Assembly: GCA_050012355.1 (NCBI GenBank) | Contig: JBEKHI010000446.1 | Location: 1-6,541 of the forward strand | Reading direction: 5' to 3' | Length of the DNA: 6,541 nucleotides | From: JBEKHI01 sp050012355 | Lineage (GTDB): Bacteria; Actinomycetota; Actinomycetes; Streptosporangiales; Streptosporangiaceae | In this document: piece by piece, positions 1-5,703 of the stretch | Numbering within the stretch: position 1 is the stretch's first letter | Layout of the letters: each line of letters begins with the position of its first letter | Notes under the pieces: generated by a model | Seen by the model: only the letters and a program-made list of their open reading frames with translations | What the model was told of the DNA's origin: nothing | Databases searched by the model: none | Translations under genes and position numbers: made by a program

Positions 1-2
1 CG

Positions 3-866
3 TACCTGCCGATCATGGACATCTTCGGCTTGCCGGGGGCCGCCGGGCTCAAGGGGCTGGCCGGGGACCCGCGAATCTGGGAGACGCTGTTCACCACGGT
101 GGTGCTCGCGGTCGCCTTCGCGATCATGGCGCCGGAAAACCCGCTGCGCTGCTCGAGCTGCCGTAACGACGTGATCCGCCAGACGGTCTTCTCGGTTGCC
201 TCTCCCGTCATCGCGTTCCCGCTGGCGCTTGGCATCACCGACCCCCCGGTCATCGTCCTGCTGTGCGTCGCGCTGGCCTGCGCCGCCCGGGGCTGGATCC
301 TGCGCGCGGGCCTGGTGCTCGGGGCCGCCTGCGCGATGAAGTACACGGCGTGGCCCGCGGTCCCGGTCATGATGGCATGGCTGCTGGCCAGAGAACGGCC
401 GTGGATCACCGCCCGGTTCACCTCGATGACGATCCTGTTCAGCGCCGCGCTCGCGTTGGTCGCCGCCCCCGAGGCGATGGCTTCGCCCGCCTCCGTTCTG
501 CAGAACACGGTGGCTTTCCCGCTCGGGCTGGCCAAGCACAAGACACCCGCCGAGAGCCCGCTGCCAGGGTACGAACTGGCCAGCCTCGGCCATACCGGGC
601 ACATGGTCGCGGTCGGGCTGCTGATCGCGGCCGGCGTCGCGTTCGCGGTCTGGCTGTGGGTCCGGCCGCCGCAGGATGTGCGGGCGGTGGCCTGGCGGCT
701 GGCGGTTGGCTACGCGGTCATGTTCACGCTCGCGCCCGCCACCCGATGGGGGTACTTCGCTTACCCCCTCGGGCTGCTTGGCTGGCTCGCCCTCACCCGG
801 ACCCGCCGCCAGCCGAGCACGAGCACGACGACAAGCCCGGGGATACAGGCGAAAGCCACCGCCTGA
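3..866 (+). CDS. GT87-like (GT-C fold) integral membrane glycosyltransferase, 3' part
   Basis: The reading frame is open from the left edge (Tyr-Leu-Pro-Ile precede the first Met at base 15), so this is the C-terminal part of a longer gene; the Met at 15 is probably internal. The visible 287 residues are mostly hydrophobic and suggest about six to eight membrane spans. Counting from that Met, features resembling GT87/DUF2029 polyprenol-phosphate mannosyltransferases of actinobacteria are ITDPPVIVLL (about 74-83), GLVLGAACAMKYTAWPAVP (about 98-116), QNTVAFPLGLA, and PATRWGYFAYPLG near the end. Family members transfer sugars from lipid-phosphate donors at the outer face of the membrane; the acceptor here is unknown. 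The catalytic loop, expected near the N-terminus, lies outside the window. The last 35 codons overlap the convergent permease gene and encode a polar Ser/Thr-rich tail. Membrane-protein assignment is firm; the family call is from motif resemblance only. Confidence 0.7.
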   Translation, partial: YLPIMDIFGLPGAAGLKGLAGDPRIWETLFTTVVLAVAFAIMAPENPLRCSSCRNDVIRQTVFSVASPVIAFPLALGITDPPVIVLLCVALACAARGWILRAGLVLGAACAMKYTAWPAVPVMMAWLLARERPWITARFTSMTILFSAALALVAAPEAMASPASVLQNTVAFPLGLAKHKTPAESPLPGYELASLGHTGHMVAVGLLIAAGVAFAVWLWVRPPQDVRAVAWRLAVGYAVMFTLAPATRWGYFAYPLGLLGWLALTRTRRQPSTSTTTSPGIQAKATA

Positions 867-2296
867 TCCACTCCCGCGAACGGCATCAAGACCACGACCA
901 GCGCCAGGATCCCGAGCGCGATCCAGTTGGTGACCGGCGATCCCGGCATCCGAAACGACGGCCGGCTGGTCGTCGCCCGCAGCCTCATCTGGCAGATCAG
1001 GATCGTCGCCCAGGTGACCAGCACGCCGAGTGAGGCGACGGCGGTCGCGATGTCGAACGCGCGTTGCGGCACCACGACGTTGAGCAGGACTCCGAACACG
1101 TAGACCGCGCAGGTGAGCAGCACGCCGCCATACGGGACCTGCTGGCGCGACATCCTGGTGGTGAACTTCGGTGCCTCGCCATTCTGCCCGAGGCTGCGCA
1201 GGATGCGTCCCGTCGAGTACAGACCGGAGTTGGTGGAGCTGATCGCGGCGGTTAGCACGATCGCGTTCATGATGCTGGCGCTGGCCGGGATGCCGAGCCG
1301 GACGAAGACCGTCACGAACGGCGACTGGTTCTCGCTGTAGAACGTCCAGGGCAGCACCATCACTAGCAGCAGGATGGAGCCGCAGTAGAAGATCGCGATC
1401 CGCCAGACGACGCCGTTCACGGCCCGCGGCACGACCTTGCGAGGATTACGGGTCTCCCCGGCCGCGATCCCGACCATCTCGATCGCCGCGTAGGCGAAGA
1501 CGACCGCCTGCAGCGACATCAGCACGACGGGGAAGCCCTTCGGGAACAGCCCGCCGTGCGCGGTGAGATTCGCCACCGAAGCGTGCGTGTCACCGATCGC
1601 GGAATGCGACGCGACCAGCCAGATGCCGGTGCCCAGGAAGAGCACGATGGCCAGCACCTTGGCGGCGGCGAACCAGAACTCCAGCTCGCCGAACAGCCGG
1701 ACGGTCACCAGGTTCACCCCCAGCAGCACGGCGAGCGCGGCCAGTGCGCTGGCCCACCGGGGGATGCCTGGCGCCCAGTACTGCACGTAGATACCGACCG
1801 CGGTGATCTCCGCGACGCCAGTCGCCGCCCAGTTCAGCCAGTACATCCAGCCGCAGGTGTAGGCGGCCCACTCCCCGATGAACTCGCGGGCGTACTCGAC
1901 GAAGCTGCCCGCCGTCGGCCGGTGCAGTACGAGTTCGCCGAGAGCCCGCATGACGAAGAACGCGGCTACCCCGGCGAGCGCGTAAGCGAACACCAGCCCA
2001 GGGCCGGCGGCGGCGATCCGTCCGCCCGCGCCGAGAAACAGCCCGACGCCGATCGCCCCGCCCATCGCGATCATCTGCACCTGGCGATTGCTCAGCGCCG
2101 CCGCGTACCCGTCGGCGTTGTCGGCGTCCGCGGGGTTGACTTGCTCGAGGACGGCATCGGGCACCGGCCGCGCGACGGGTACAGCGCCAGCGGGGAACAC
2201 CCGCGTTGGGTCGGCGGCCGAGCGCGGGCCTGGCACCTCCCCCGCCAGGTCTGAGTCGAGCGTCTCGTTACCGTCGCCCGCCTGCACGTCTTCCAT
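761..2296 (-). CDS. ansP: AAT-family amino acid permease, AnsP-like (L-asparagine permease)
   Basis: 511 residues, with about 12 membrane spans expected for the APC superfamily. It probably imports an amino acid with protons across the cytoplasmic membrane. The AAT signature is clear: NRQVQMIAMGGAIGVGLFLG at 70-89 (unwound helix 1 with GGAIGVG, the substrate carboxylate site), MRALGELVLHRPTAGSF at 116-132, FGELEFWFAAAK at 202-213, and EMVGIAAGETRNP at 273-285. From memory the whole length follows E. coli AnsP closely, including SPFVTVF, STNSGLYSTGRILRS and MSRQQVPYGG, better than CycA or GabP; substrate remains inferred. The start at 2296 has a weak GGGGGA ribosome site about 10 nt upstream. 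It gives a hydrophilic, acidic N-terminal tail of about 68 residues, roughly twice that of E. coli AnsP; no Met lies between residue 1 and residue 75. Its 3' end overlaps the plus-strand membrane gene by 106 bp. It lies 213 bp downstream of the SAHH-like gene. Confidence 0.88.
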   Translation of the reverse strand: MEDVQAGDGNETLDSDLAGEVPGPRSAADPTRVFPAGAVPVARPVPDAVLEQVNPADADNADGYAAALSNRQVQMIAMGGAIGVGLFLGAGGRIAAAGPGLVFAYALAGVAAFFVMRALGELVLHRPTAGSFVEYAREFIGEWAAYTCGWMYWLNWAATGVAEITAVGIYVQYWAPGIPRWASALAALAVLLGVNLVTVRLFGELEFWFAAAKVLAIVLFLGTGIWLVASHSAIGDTHASVANLTAHGGLFPKGFPVVLMSLQAVVFAYAAIEMVGIAAGETRNPRKVVPRAVNGVVWRIAIFYCGSILLLVMVLPWTFYSENQSPFVTVFVRLGIPASASIMNAIVLTAAISSTNSGLYSTGRILRSLGQNGEAPKFTTRMSRQQVPYGGVLLTCAVYVFGVLLNVVVPQRAFDIATAVASLGVLVTWATILICQMRLRATTSRPSFRMPGSPVTNWIALGILALVVVLMPFAGVDQAVAFACIPGLVVVLVLGWRRVRVRASQPSSPRG

Positions 2297-2406
2297 CTGA
2301 CCGTGTCCCCCGTCCCACCCGGCCGGGCACCCCCCAGCAGGCTCCCCAAGGTTACTCTCTGCATTCTCTCAAGCACCTCAGGTGACTTTGGCCAGTTTGG
2401 CGCAGG

Positions 2407-2453
2407 CCAGCGATGGGTCATCGATGGCGCTATAGACCCAGCGATGGGTCATC
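2407..2453. repeat. 16-bp direct repeat, two copies 31 bp apart
   Basis: CCAGCGATGGGTCATC occurs at 2407-2422 and again, identical, at 2438-2453. The 31-bp period is close to three helical turns. Each copy holds the small inverted repeat GATG-GGT-CATC. It lies 111-157 bp before the ansP start and 57 bp past the end of the SAHH-like gene. It could be a paired operator for ansP or a slippage duplication; the sequence alone does not decide. Confidence 0.7.
2435..2450. other. Short perfect hairpin with GNRA-type loop
   Basis: GACCCA-GCGA-TGGGTC is a perfect 6-bp stem. Read on the plus strand the loop is GCGA, a GNRA tetraloop. On the minus strand, the direction of the flanking genes, the loop is TCGC. 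No T-run follows on the minus strand, so it is not a convincing intrinsic terminator for the SAHH-like gene. It overlaps the second copy of the 16-bp direct repeat. Confidence 0.45.
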
Positions 2454-2456
2454 CAT

Positions 2457-2488
2457 GGGGCGGGGTTGCGGGGTTGCGGGGTTGCGGG
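2457..2488 (+). repeat. GGGGTTGC tandem array fitting a G-quadruplex pattern
   Basis: Three exact head-to-tail copies of GGGGTTGC occupy 2462-2485, followed by GGG (2486-2488) and preceded by another GGGG (2457-2460) and one C. That gives five plus-strand G-tracts of 3-4 bases with loops of 1 or 4 nt, which satisfies the usual G3+N1-7 quadruplex pattern. The G-rich strand is the template strand for the flanking minus-strand genes, so their transcript would be C-rich here. It sits 22 bp past the SAHH-like stop codon and about 160 bp upstream of ansP. Confidence 0.75.
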
Positions 2489-2502
2489 CTGGCAGGCTGG
2501 CA
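2487..2502. repeat. Two-copy tandem GGCTGGCA
   Basis: GGCTGGCA at 2487-2494 is repeated exactly at 2495-2502, starting inside the last G-tract of the GGGGTTGC array. Two different 8-bp tandems side by side suggest local replication slippage. No coding role is seen. Confidence 0.65.
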
Positions 2503-2509
2503 GAAGGCC

Positions 2510-3694
2510 TCAGGAGCCGAGGCGCCAGGAGTCCCAGTAGGCGAGCTGTTCGTCGGTGGGGGTGTCGATCACGGTGCCGGTGGCGGCCAGGACCAAGCGA
2601 GCGGCCTCGGCGTCGAGTTCTGGGGGGACCTCGTGGACGCCGGGCCGCAGCGGCTCCCCGCCGGTCGCTAGCCATTCCAGCGCCAGAGCCTCGATGCCGA
2701 AGGCCACGTCCATCACCTCGGGCGGGTTGCCCTCGGCCGCGACCAGGTTGACCACCCGGCCCTGGGCCAGCAGAAGCAGCCGGCGCCCGTCAAGAAGCTC
2801 GTAGGAGTCCGCGTGCGGTCGCACCTCAGGCTCGACGGTCACCGCCACCGACGCGAGCGCGCGGACGTCGATTTCCACGTCGAAGTGCCCGGCGTTGGCC
2901 AGGATCGCGCCGTCCCGCATCGCGCCGAACTCGGCGGCACCCAGCACCGACATCGAGCCGGTCGCCGTCACGAAGACGTCGCCGACTGGCGCCGCCGACG
3001 CCAGCGGCAGCACCCGGAAGCCACGCAGCCGCGCGTCCAGCGCGCGCACCGGGTCCACCTCGGTGACGATCACGATCGCGCCCAGCCCGCGCGCGCATTC
3101 GGCGATGCCGGTCCCGCACGCGCCGAACCCGCAGACCACCACGGTCTTGCCAGCCAGCAGCACGCCCGCCGACCGCACGATCCCGTCGATCACCGCCTGC
3201 CCGGTCCCCCGGGTGTTGCCCACGATCCGCATCACTGGCGTGTCGTTGGCGGCGACCACCGGGAACGCGAGTGCGCCCTCGGCCGCCATCCGGCGCAGCC
3301 GCAGCACGCCCGTCGCGGTGGACTCACACCCGCCACGCACCCGTTTCACCAGGTCGGGCCGGTTCTCGTGCAACGTGGACACGAGATCGCCGCCGTCGTC
3401 GATCACCAGGTCCGCGCCGCCGGAGAGGGCCGCCTCGATGTGCTCGTAGTACGTCTCCCGGTTCACCCCGGCCGAGGCGTGCATGTCGATCCCGGCCGCG
3501 GCCAGCGCGGCCGCCACATCGTCCTGGGTGGACAGCGGGTTGGACGCCGCCAGCGACACCCGCGCACCGCCCGCGCGCAGTGTGTCCACGAACACCGCGG
3601 TCTCCGGCGTGACATGCAGGCAAGCAACCACATTCATATCGCAAAACGGCGGTGCCGACTCGAACCGAGCAGCGAGTGCCTGGAGGAGCGGCAT
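2510..3694 (-). CDS. Short-form SAHH-like protein with degenerate active site
   Basis: 394 residues, homologous to S-adenosylhomocysteine hydrolase, of the shorter archaeal/Thermotoga-like form: it lacks the C-terminal Lys/Tyr tail and ends YWDSWRLGS. Retained: CLHVTPET (His27, Thr29, Glu31), STQDD (55-59), DDGGD (99-103, Asp100), the NAD-binding CGFGACGTG (188-196) with Glu212 for the ribose, and NAGHFDVEID (His270). Altered against human SAHH numbering: Lys186 is Met155, Asp190 is Gly159, Glu156 is Ser125, His353 is Asn323; Asn191 survives as Asn160. Loss of the Lys/Asp pair should cripple the normal 3'-oxidation chemistry, so hydrolase activity is doubtful. The start at 3694 aligns with the family's internal MPGL motif, so about 27 usual N-terminal residues are missing and no good ribosome site is visible; Met20 (3637) is an alternative. 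The gene lies 49 bp downstream of ahcY on the same strand. The frame is intact with normal high-GC codon use, which argues against simple decay. Confidence 0.88.
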   Translation of the reverse strand: MPLLQALAARFESAPPFCDMNVVACLHVTPETAVFVDTLRAGGARVSLAASNPLSTQDDVAAALAAAGIDMHASAGVNRETYYEHIEAALSGGADLVIDDGGDLVSTLHENRPDLVKRVRGGCESTATGVLRLRRMAAEGALAFPVVAANDTPVMRIVGNTRGTGQAVIDGIVRSAGVLLAGKTVVVCGFGACGTGIAECARGLGAIVIVTEVDPVRALDARLRGFRVLPLASAAPVGDVFVTATGSMSVLGAAEFGAMRDGAILANAGHFDVEIDVRALASVAVTVEPEVRPHADSYELLDGRRLLLLAQGRVVNLVAAEGNPPEVMDVAFGIEALALEWLATGGEPLRPGVHEVPPELDAEAARLVLAATGTVIDTPTDEQLAYWDSWRLGS

Positions 3695-3716
3695 CCGCCG
3701 TTTTGCATAATGAATG
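3631..3716. repeat. 22-bp imperfect inverted repeat around the SAHH-like start
   Basis: Arm 1 is 3631-3652 and arm 2 is 3695-3716, with 42 bp between; 19 of 22 positions match. On the plus strand arm 1 contains CATTCAT and GCAAAACGGCGG (3641-3652); arm 2 contains CCGCCGTTTTGC (3695-3706) and ATGAATG. The arms lie 64 bp apart, near six helical turns. Arm 2 abuts the start codon at 3694; arm 1 is inside the coding sequence and covers Met20. In the mRNA the arms could form a long stem holding the 5' end of the coding region in its loop. Confidence 0.85.
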
Positions 3717-3743
3717 CGCGAACTGCCTACGGCGGCGAGCTCG

Positions 3744-5183
3744 TCAGTAACGGTAGTGCTCCGGCTTGTACGGTCCCTCGACCGGGACGCCGATGTAGTC
3801 GGCCTGCTCCTTGGTGAGCGTGGTCAGCCGGACACCGAGCGCGTCCAGGTGCAACCGGGCGACCTTCTCGTCCAGGTGCTTGGCCAGCGTGTAGACGCCG
3901 ACCGGGTAGTTCTCGGTCTTGGTGAACAGCTCGATCTGCGCGATCACCTGGTTGGCGAAGCTGTTGGACATCACGAAGCTCGGGTGACCGGTGGCGTTGC
4001 CCAGGTTCAGCAGCCGCCCTTCGGACAGCACGATGATGGCGTGCCCATCGGGGAAGGCCCACTCGTCGACCTGCGGCTTGATGTTCGTCTTCTTGATGCC
4101 CGGGATCTTCGCCAGGCCCGCCATGTCGATCTCGTTGTCGAAGTGACCGATGTTGCCGACGATCGCCTGGTGCTTCATCCGCTTCATGTGGTCGGCGGTG
4201 AGGATGTTGAAGTTACCGGTAGCGGTGACGAAGATGTCGCCCACCTCGACCACGTCGTCGAGGGTAGCCACCTGGTAGCCGTCCATCGCGGCCTGCAGCG
4301 CGCAGATCGGGTCGATCTCGGTGACGATTACCCGGGCGCCCTGGCCGCGCAGGCTCTCGGAGCAGCCCTTGCCGACGTCGCCGTAGCCGCAGACGACCGC
4401 AACCTTGCCGCCGATCAGCACGTCGGTGCCGCGGTTGATGCCGTCGATCAGGCTGTGCCGACAACCGTACTTGTTGTCGAACTTCGACTTGGTCACGCTG
4501 TCGTTGACGTTGATCGCCGGGAACTTGAGCGTGTTCGCGCGCGCCATCTCATACAGCCGGTGCACGCCGGTCGTGGTCTCCTCGGTGACACCCTTGATGC
4601 TGGCCACGATGGCGGTGTACTTGCCAGGGTGGTCGGCGAGGGAGTTGCGCAGCCGGTCGAGAATGACCTTCCACTCATCGGAGTCCGTGTCGCTGGCGGT
4701 CGGAACCCCGCCGGCCTGCTCGTACTCGGCGCCCTTGTGCACGAAGAGGGTGGCGTCACCGCCGTCGTCCAGGATCATGTTCGGGGTCTGACCGTCCGGC
4801 CAGGCGAGGGCCTGCTCGGTGCACCACCAGTACTCTTCGAGCGTCTCGCCCTTCCAGGCGAAGACGGGCACGCCCTTCGGGTCATCAGGGGTGCCGTCGG
4901 GGCCGACGGCGATGGCCGCCGCGGCGTGGTCCTGGGTGGAGAAAATGTTGCAGCTCGCCCAGCGTACGCTGGCGCCCAGCGCCGTGAGCGTCTCGATGAG
5001 GACCGCGGTCTGGATCGTCATGTGCAGCGAGCCAGTGACCCTGGCCCCCTTGAGCGGCTGCTCCTTCGCGTACTCCTCGCGGATCGCCATCAGGCCGGGC
5101 ATCTCGTGCTCGGCGAGCTGGATCTCCTTGCGGCCGAAGCCGGCCAGGCTCAGATCGGCGACCCGATACTGTTCGGTGCTCAT
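3744..5183 (-). CDS. ahcY: Adenosylhomocysteinase (S-adenosyl-L-homocysteine hydrolase)
   Basis: 479 residues. The cytosolic NAD-dependent enzyme reversibly splits S-adenosylhomocysteine to adenosine and homocysteine, relieving product inhibition of methyltransferases in the activated methyl cycle. All expected residues are present: His54 (SLHMT), Asp140 (LDDGGD), Glu202 in TEETTTGVH, Lys232, Asp236 and Asn237 in TKSKFDN, Cys241, the NAD site CGYGDVGKG (265-273) with Glu289, His347 (NIGHFD), His400 (GHPSFVMS), and the C-terminal Lys473/Tyr477 in KPEHYRY that reaches the neighbouring subunit's NAD. The insertion around 149-190 is typical of the longer bacterial and mycobacterial form. The frame stays open upstream to base 5450, but the start at 5183 is chosen because a strong GAGGGAG ribosome site lies just before it and MSTEQYRVADLSLAGFGRKEI is the normal N-terminus. 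It is divergent from the MerR gene and upstream of the degenerate paralog. Confidence 0.98.
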   Translation of the reverse strand: MSTEQYRVADLSLAGFGRKEIQLAEHEMPGLMAIREEYAKEQPLKGARVTGSLHMTIQTAVLIETLTALGASVRWASCNIFSTQDHAAAAIAVGPDGTPDDPKGVPVFAWKGETLEEYWWCTEQALAWPDGQTPNMILDDGGDATLFVHKGAEYEQAGGVPTASDTDSDEWKVILDRLRNSLADHPGKYTAIVASIKGVTEETTTGVHRLYEMARANTLKFPAINVNDSVTKSKFDNKYGCRHSLIDGINRGTDVLIGGKVAVVCGYGDVGKGCSESLRGQGARVIVTEIDPICALQAAMDGYQVATLDDVVEVGDIFVTATGNFNILTADHMKRMKHQAIVGNIGHFDNEIDMAGLAKIPGIKKTNIKPQVDEWAFPDGHAIIVLSEGRLLNLGNATGHPSFVMSNSFANQVIAQIELFTKTENYPVGVYTLAKHLDEKVARLHLDALGVRLTTLTKEQADYIGVPVEGPYKPEHYRY

Positions 5184-5186
5184 TAG

Positions 5187-5194
5187 TCTCCCTC
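5187..5194 (-). promoter_or_regulatory. Ribosome binding site of ahcY
   Basis: On the minus strand GAGGGAGA ends 3 nt before the ATG at 5183, with the GAGGG core 6 nt away. It fixes the ahcY start here rather than at upstream in-frame Met codons reaching to 5450, which lie inside the divergent MerR gene. Confidence 0.8.
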
Positions 5195-5228
5195 GATGTG
5201 ACGGCTCACCTGTTGACGGTAGGGCATC

Positions 5229-5248
5229 CGGGTGGGTCCGCGCACCCG
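5229..5248. other. Hairpin in the ahcY leader region
   Basis: CGGGTG (5229-5234) and CACCCG (5243-5248) form a perfect 6-bp GC-rich stem with an 8-nt loop. It lies 46-65 bp upstream of the ahcY start and would probably be in its mRNA leader if transcription begins near the AT-rich palindrome. No T-run follows. I do not see the conserved core of an SAH riboswitch around it, so a regulatory role is only a possibility. Confidence 0.35.
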
Positions 5249-5261
5249 TAGGTGGCTGTTC

Positions 5262-5277
5262 TTGACAAATATTTGTT
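5262..5277. promoter_or_regulatory. Candidate divergent promoter/operator: TTGACA with AT-rich palindrome
   Basis: ACAAATATTTGT (5265-5276) is a perfect 12-bp palindrome and stands out as the most AT-rich spot of the 106-bp gap between ahcY and the MerR gene. It overlaps TTGACA (5262-5267), which matches a plus-strand -35 box and ends 22 bp before the MerR start codon. No -10 at standard spacing is obvious, so TTGACA may be fortuitous. The palindrome is a reasonable operator for the adjacent MerR protein or another dimeric regulator and could affect both directions. Confidence 0.45.
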
Positions 5278-5289
5278 AGGTTTAGCCTC

Positions 5290-5703
5290 ATGCGGATCTC
5301 GGAGGCGGCTCGACGGCTCGGCATGTCCCCCCGAATGCTCCGGTATCGGGAGGATTTGAGGCTTTTGCCGGTTTTGCGGGGTGCCGATAGGGCTAGGGTG
5401 GGGCACCGGCAGTTCACCGAAGCGGATCTGGAGGCGATCCGTTTTGTCATGTCGGTAGAACGGCGGTTCGACGTCTCCCCCGCCGCCGTGTCTTTCGCCC
5501 TGCGGGCACTGAGCGAGCCGTCGGTGCGGGCGGCGGTGACCGAGGCCGGGCGCCGGATAGGCCGCCTCCCGGTAAGCGCCCCCGTTCAGGCTCTGGACTT
5601 CGAGAAGGAACGCGCGCTGCGCGCGCTCCGGCCTGGTCAGCCGGGAAATGGCTCACTAAGATCCGGTAGGAACGCCAGCGGGAAGGAACCCACTCGACGA
5701 TGA
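5290..5703 (+). CDS. MerR-family transcriptional regulator, compact
   Basis: 137 residues. A winged helix-turn-helix of the MerR family fills the N-terminus: MRISEAARRLGMSPRMLRYRED (1-22) is the HTH with the usual R-Y pair, GHRQFTEADLEAIRFV (38-53) is the wing and following helix, and a short dimerisation helix is likely around 64-92. The remaining 45 residues are polar, with no recognisable effector domain. The protein has no cysteine, unlike thiol- or metal-sensing members such as NmlR, so its signal would have to be sensed another way. The ribosome site before 5290 is weak; the start is chosen because the HTH begins there. The stop overlaps the next start (ATGA, 5700-5703), so it is probably translationally coupled to the mycothiol-dependent formaldehyde dehydrogenase gene, which it may control. 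Family firm; target and signal inferred. Confidence 0.88.
   Translation: MRISEAARRLGMSPRMLRYREDLRLLPVLRGADRARVGHRQFTEADLEAIRFVMSVERRFDVSPAAVSFALRALSEPSVRAAVTEAGRRIGRLPVSAPVQALDFEKERALRALRPGQPGNGSLRSGRNASGKEPTRR
5681..5688 (+). promoter_or_regulatory. Ribosome binding site of the mycothiol dehydrogenase gene
   Basis: GGAAGGAA lies 11 nt before the ATG at 5700, within the last codons of the MerR gene. It supports that start, which overlaps the MerR stop as ATGA. Confidence 0.6.

Noticed and set aside
1556..2254. 232-codon open frame on the plus strand opposite ansP
   Set aside because: The composition is Arg/Gly/Asp/Pro-rich with no motif, while the minus strand encodes a clear permease.
2435..2450. 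Intrinsic terminator of the SAHH-like gene
   Set aside because: The stem is only 6 bp and is not followed by a T-run on the minus strand.
2813..3817. 334-codon open frame on the plus strand
   Set aside because: It is antisense to the SAHH-like gene and rich in Arg/His/Gly/Ala with no domain. It also runs into the ahcY 3' end.
3714..5186. 490-codon open frame on the plus strand
   Set aside because: It lies wholly opposite ahcY, whose protein is unmistakable. The product is a low-complexity Val/Asp/Leu/Gly-rich string, as expected for an antisense frame in GC-rich DNA.
5184..5289. SAH riboswitch in the ahcY leader
   Set aside because: I looked for the conserved riboswitch core and saw only a simple GC-rich hairpin. 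A covariance-model search would settle it.
5276..5290. DtxR/IdeR iron box (TTAGGTTTAGCCT)
   Set aside because: One half matches, but the spacing is off by one base and the second half fails. Neither neighbour is an iron gene.
5184..5450. Upstream in-frame extension of ahcY
   Set aside because: It would add 89 residues unlike SAHH, lies inside the divergent MerR gene, and ignores the strong ribosome site at 5187-5194.
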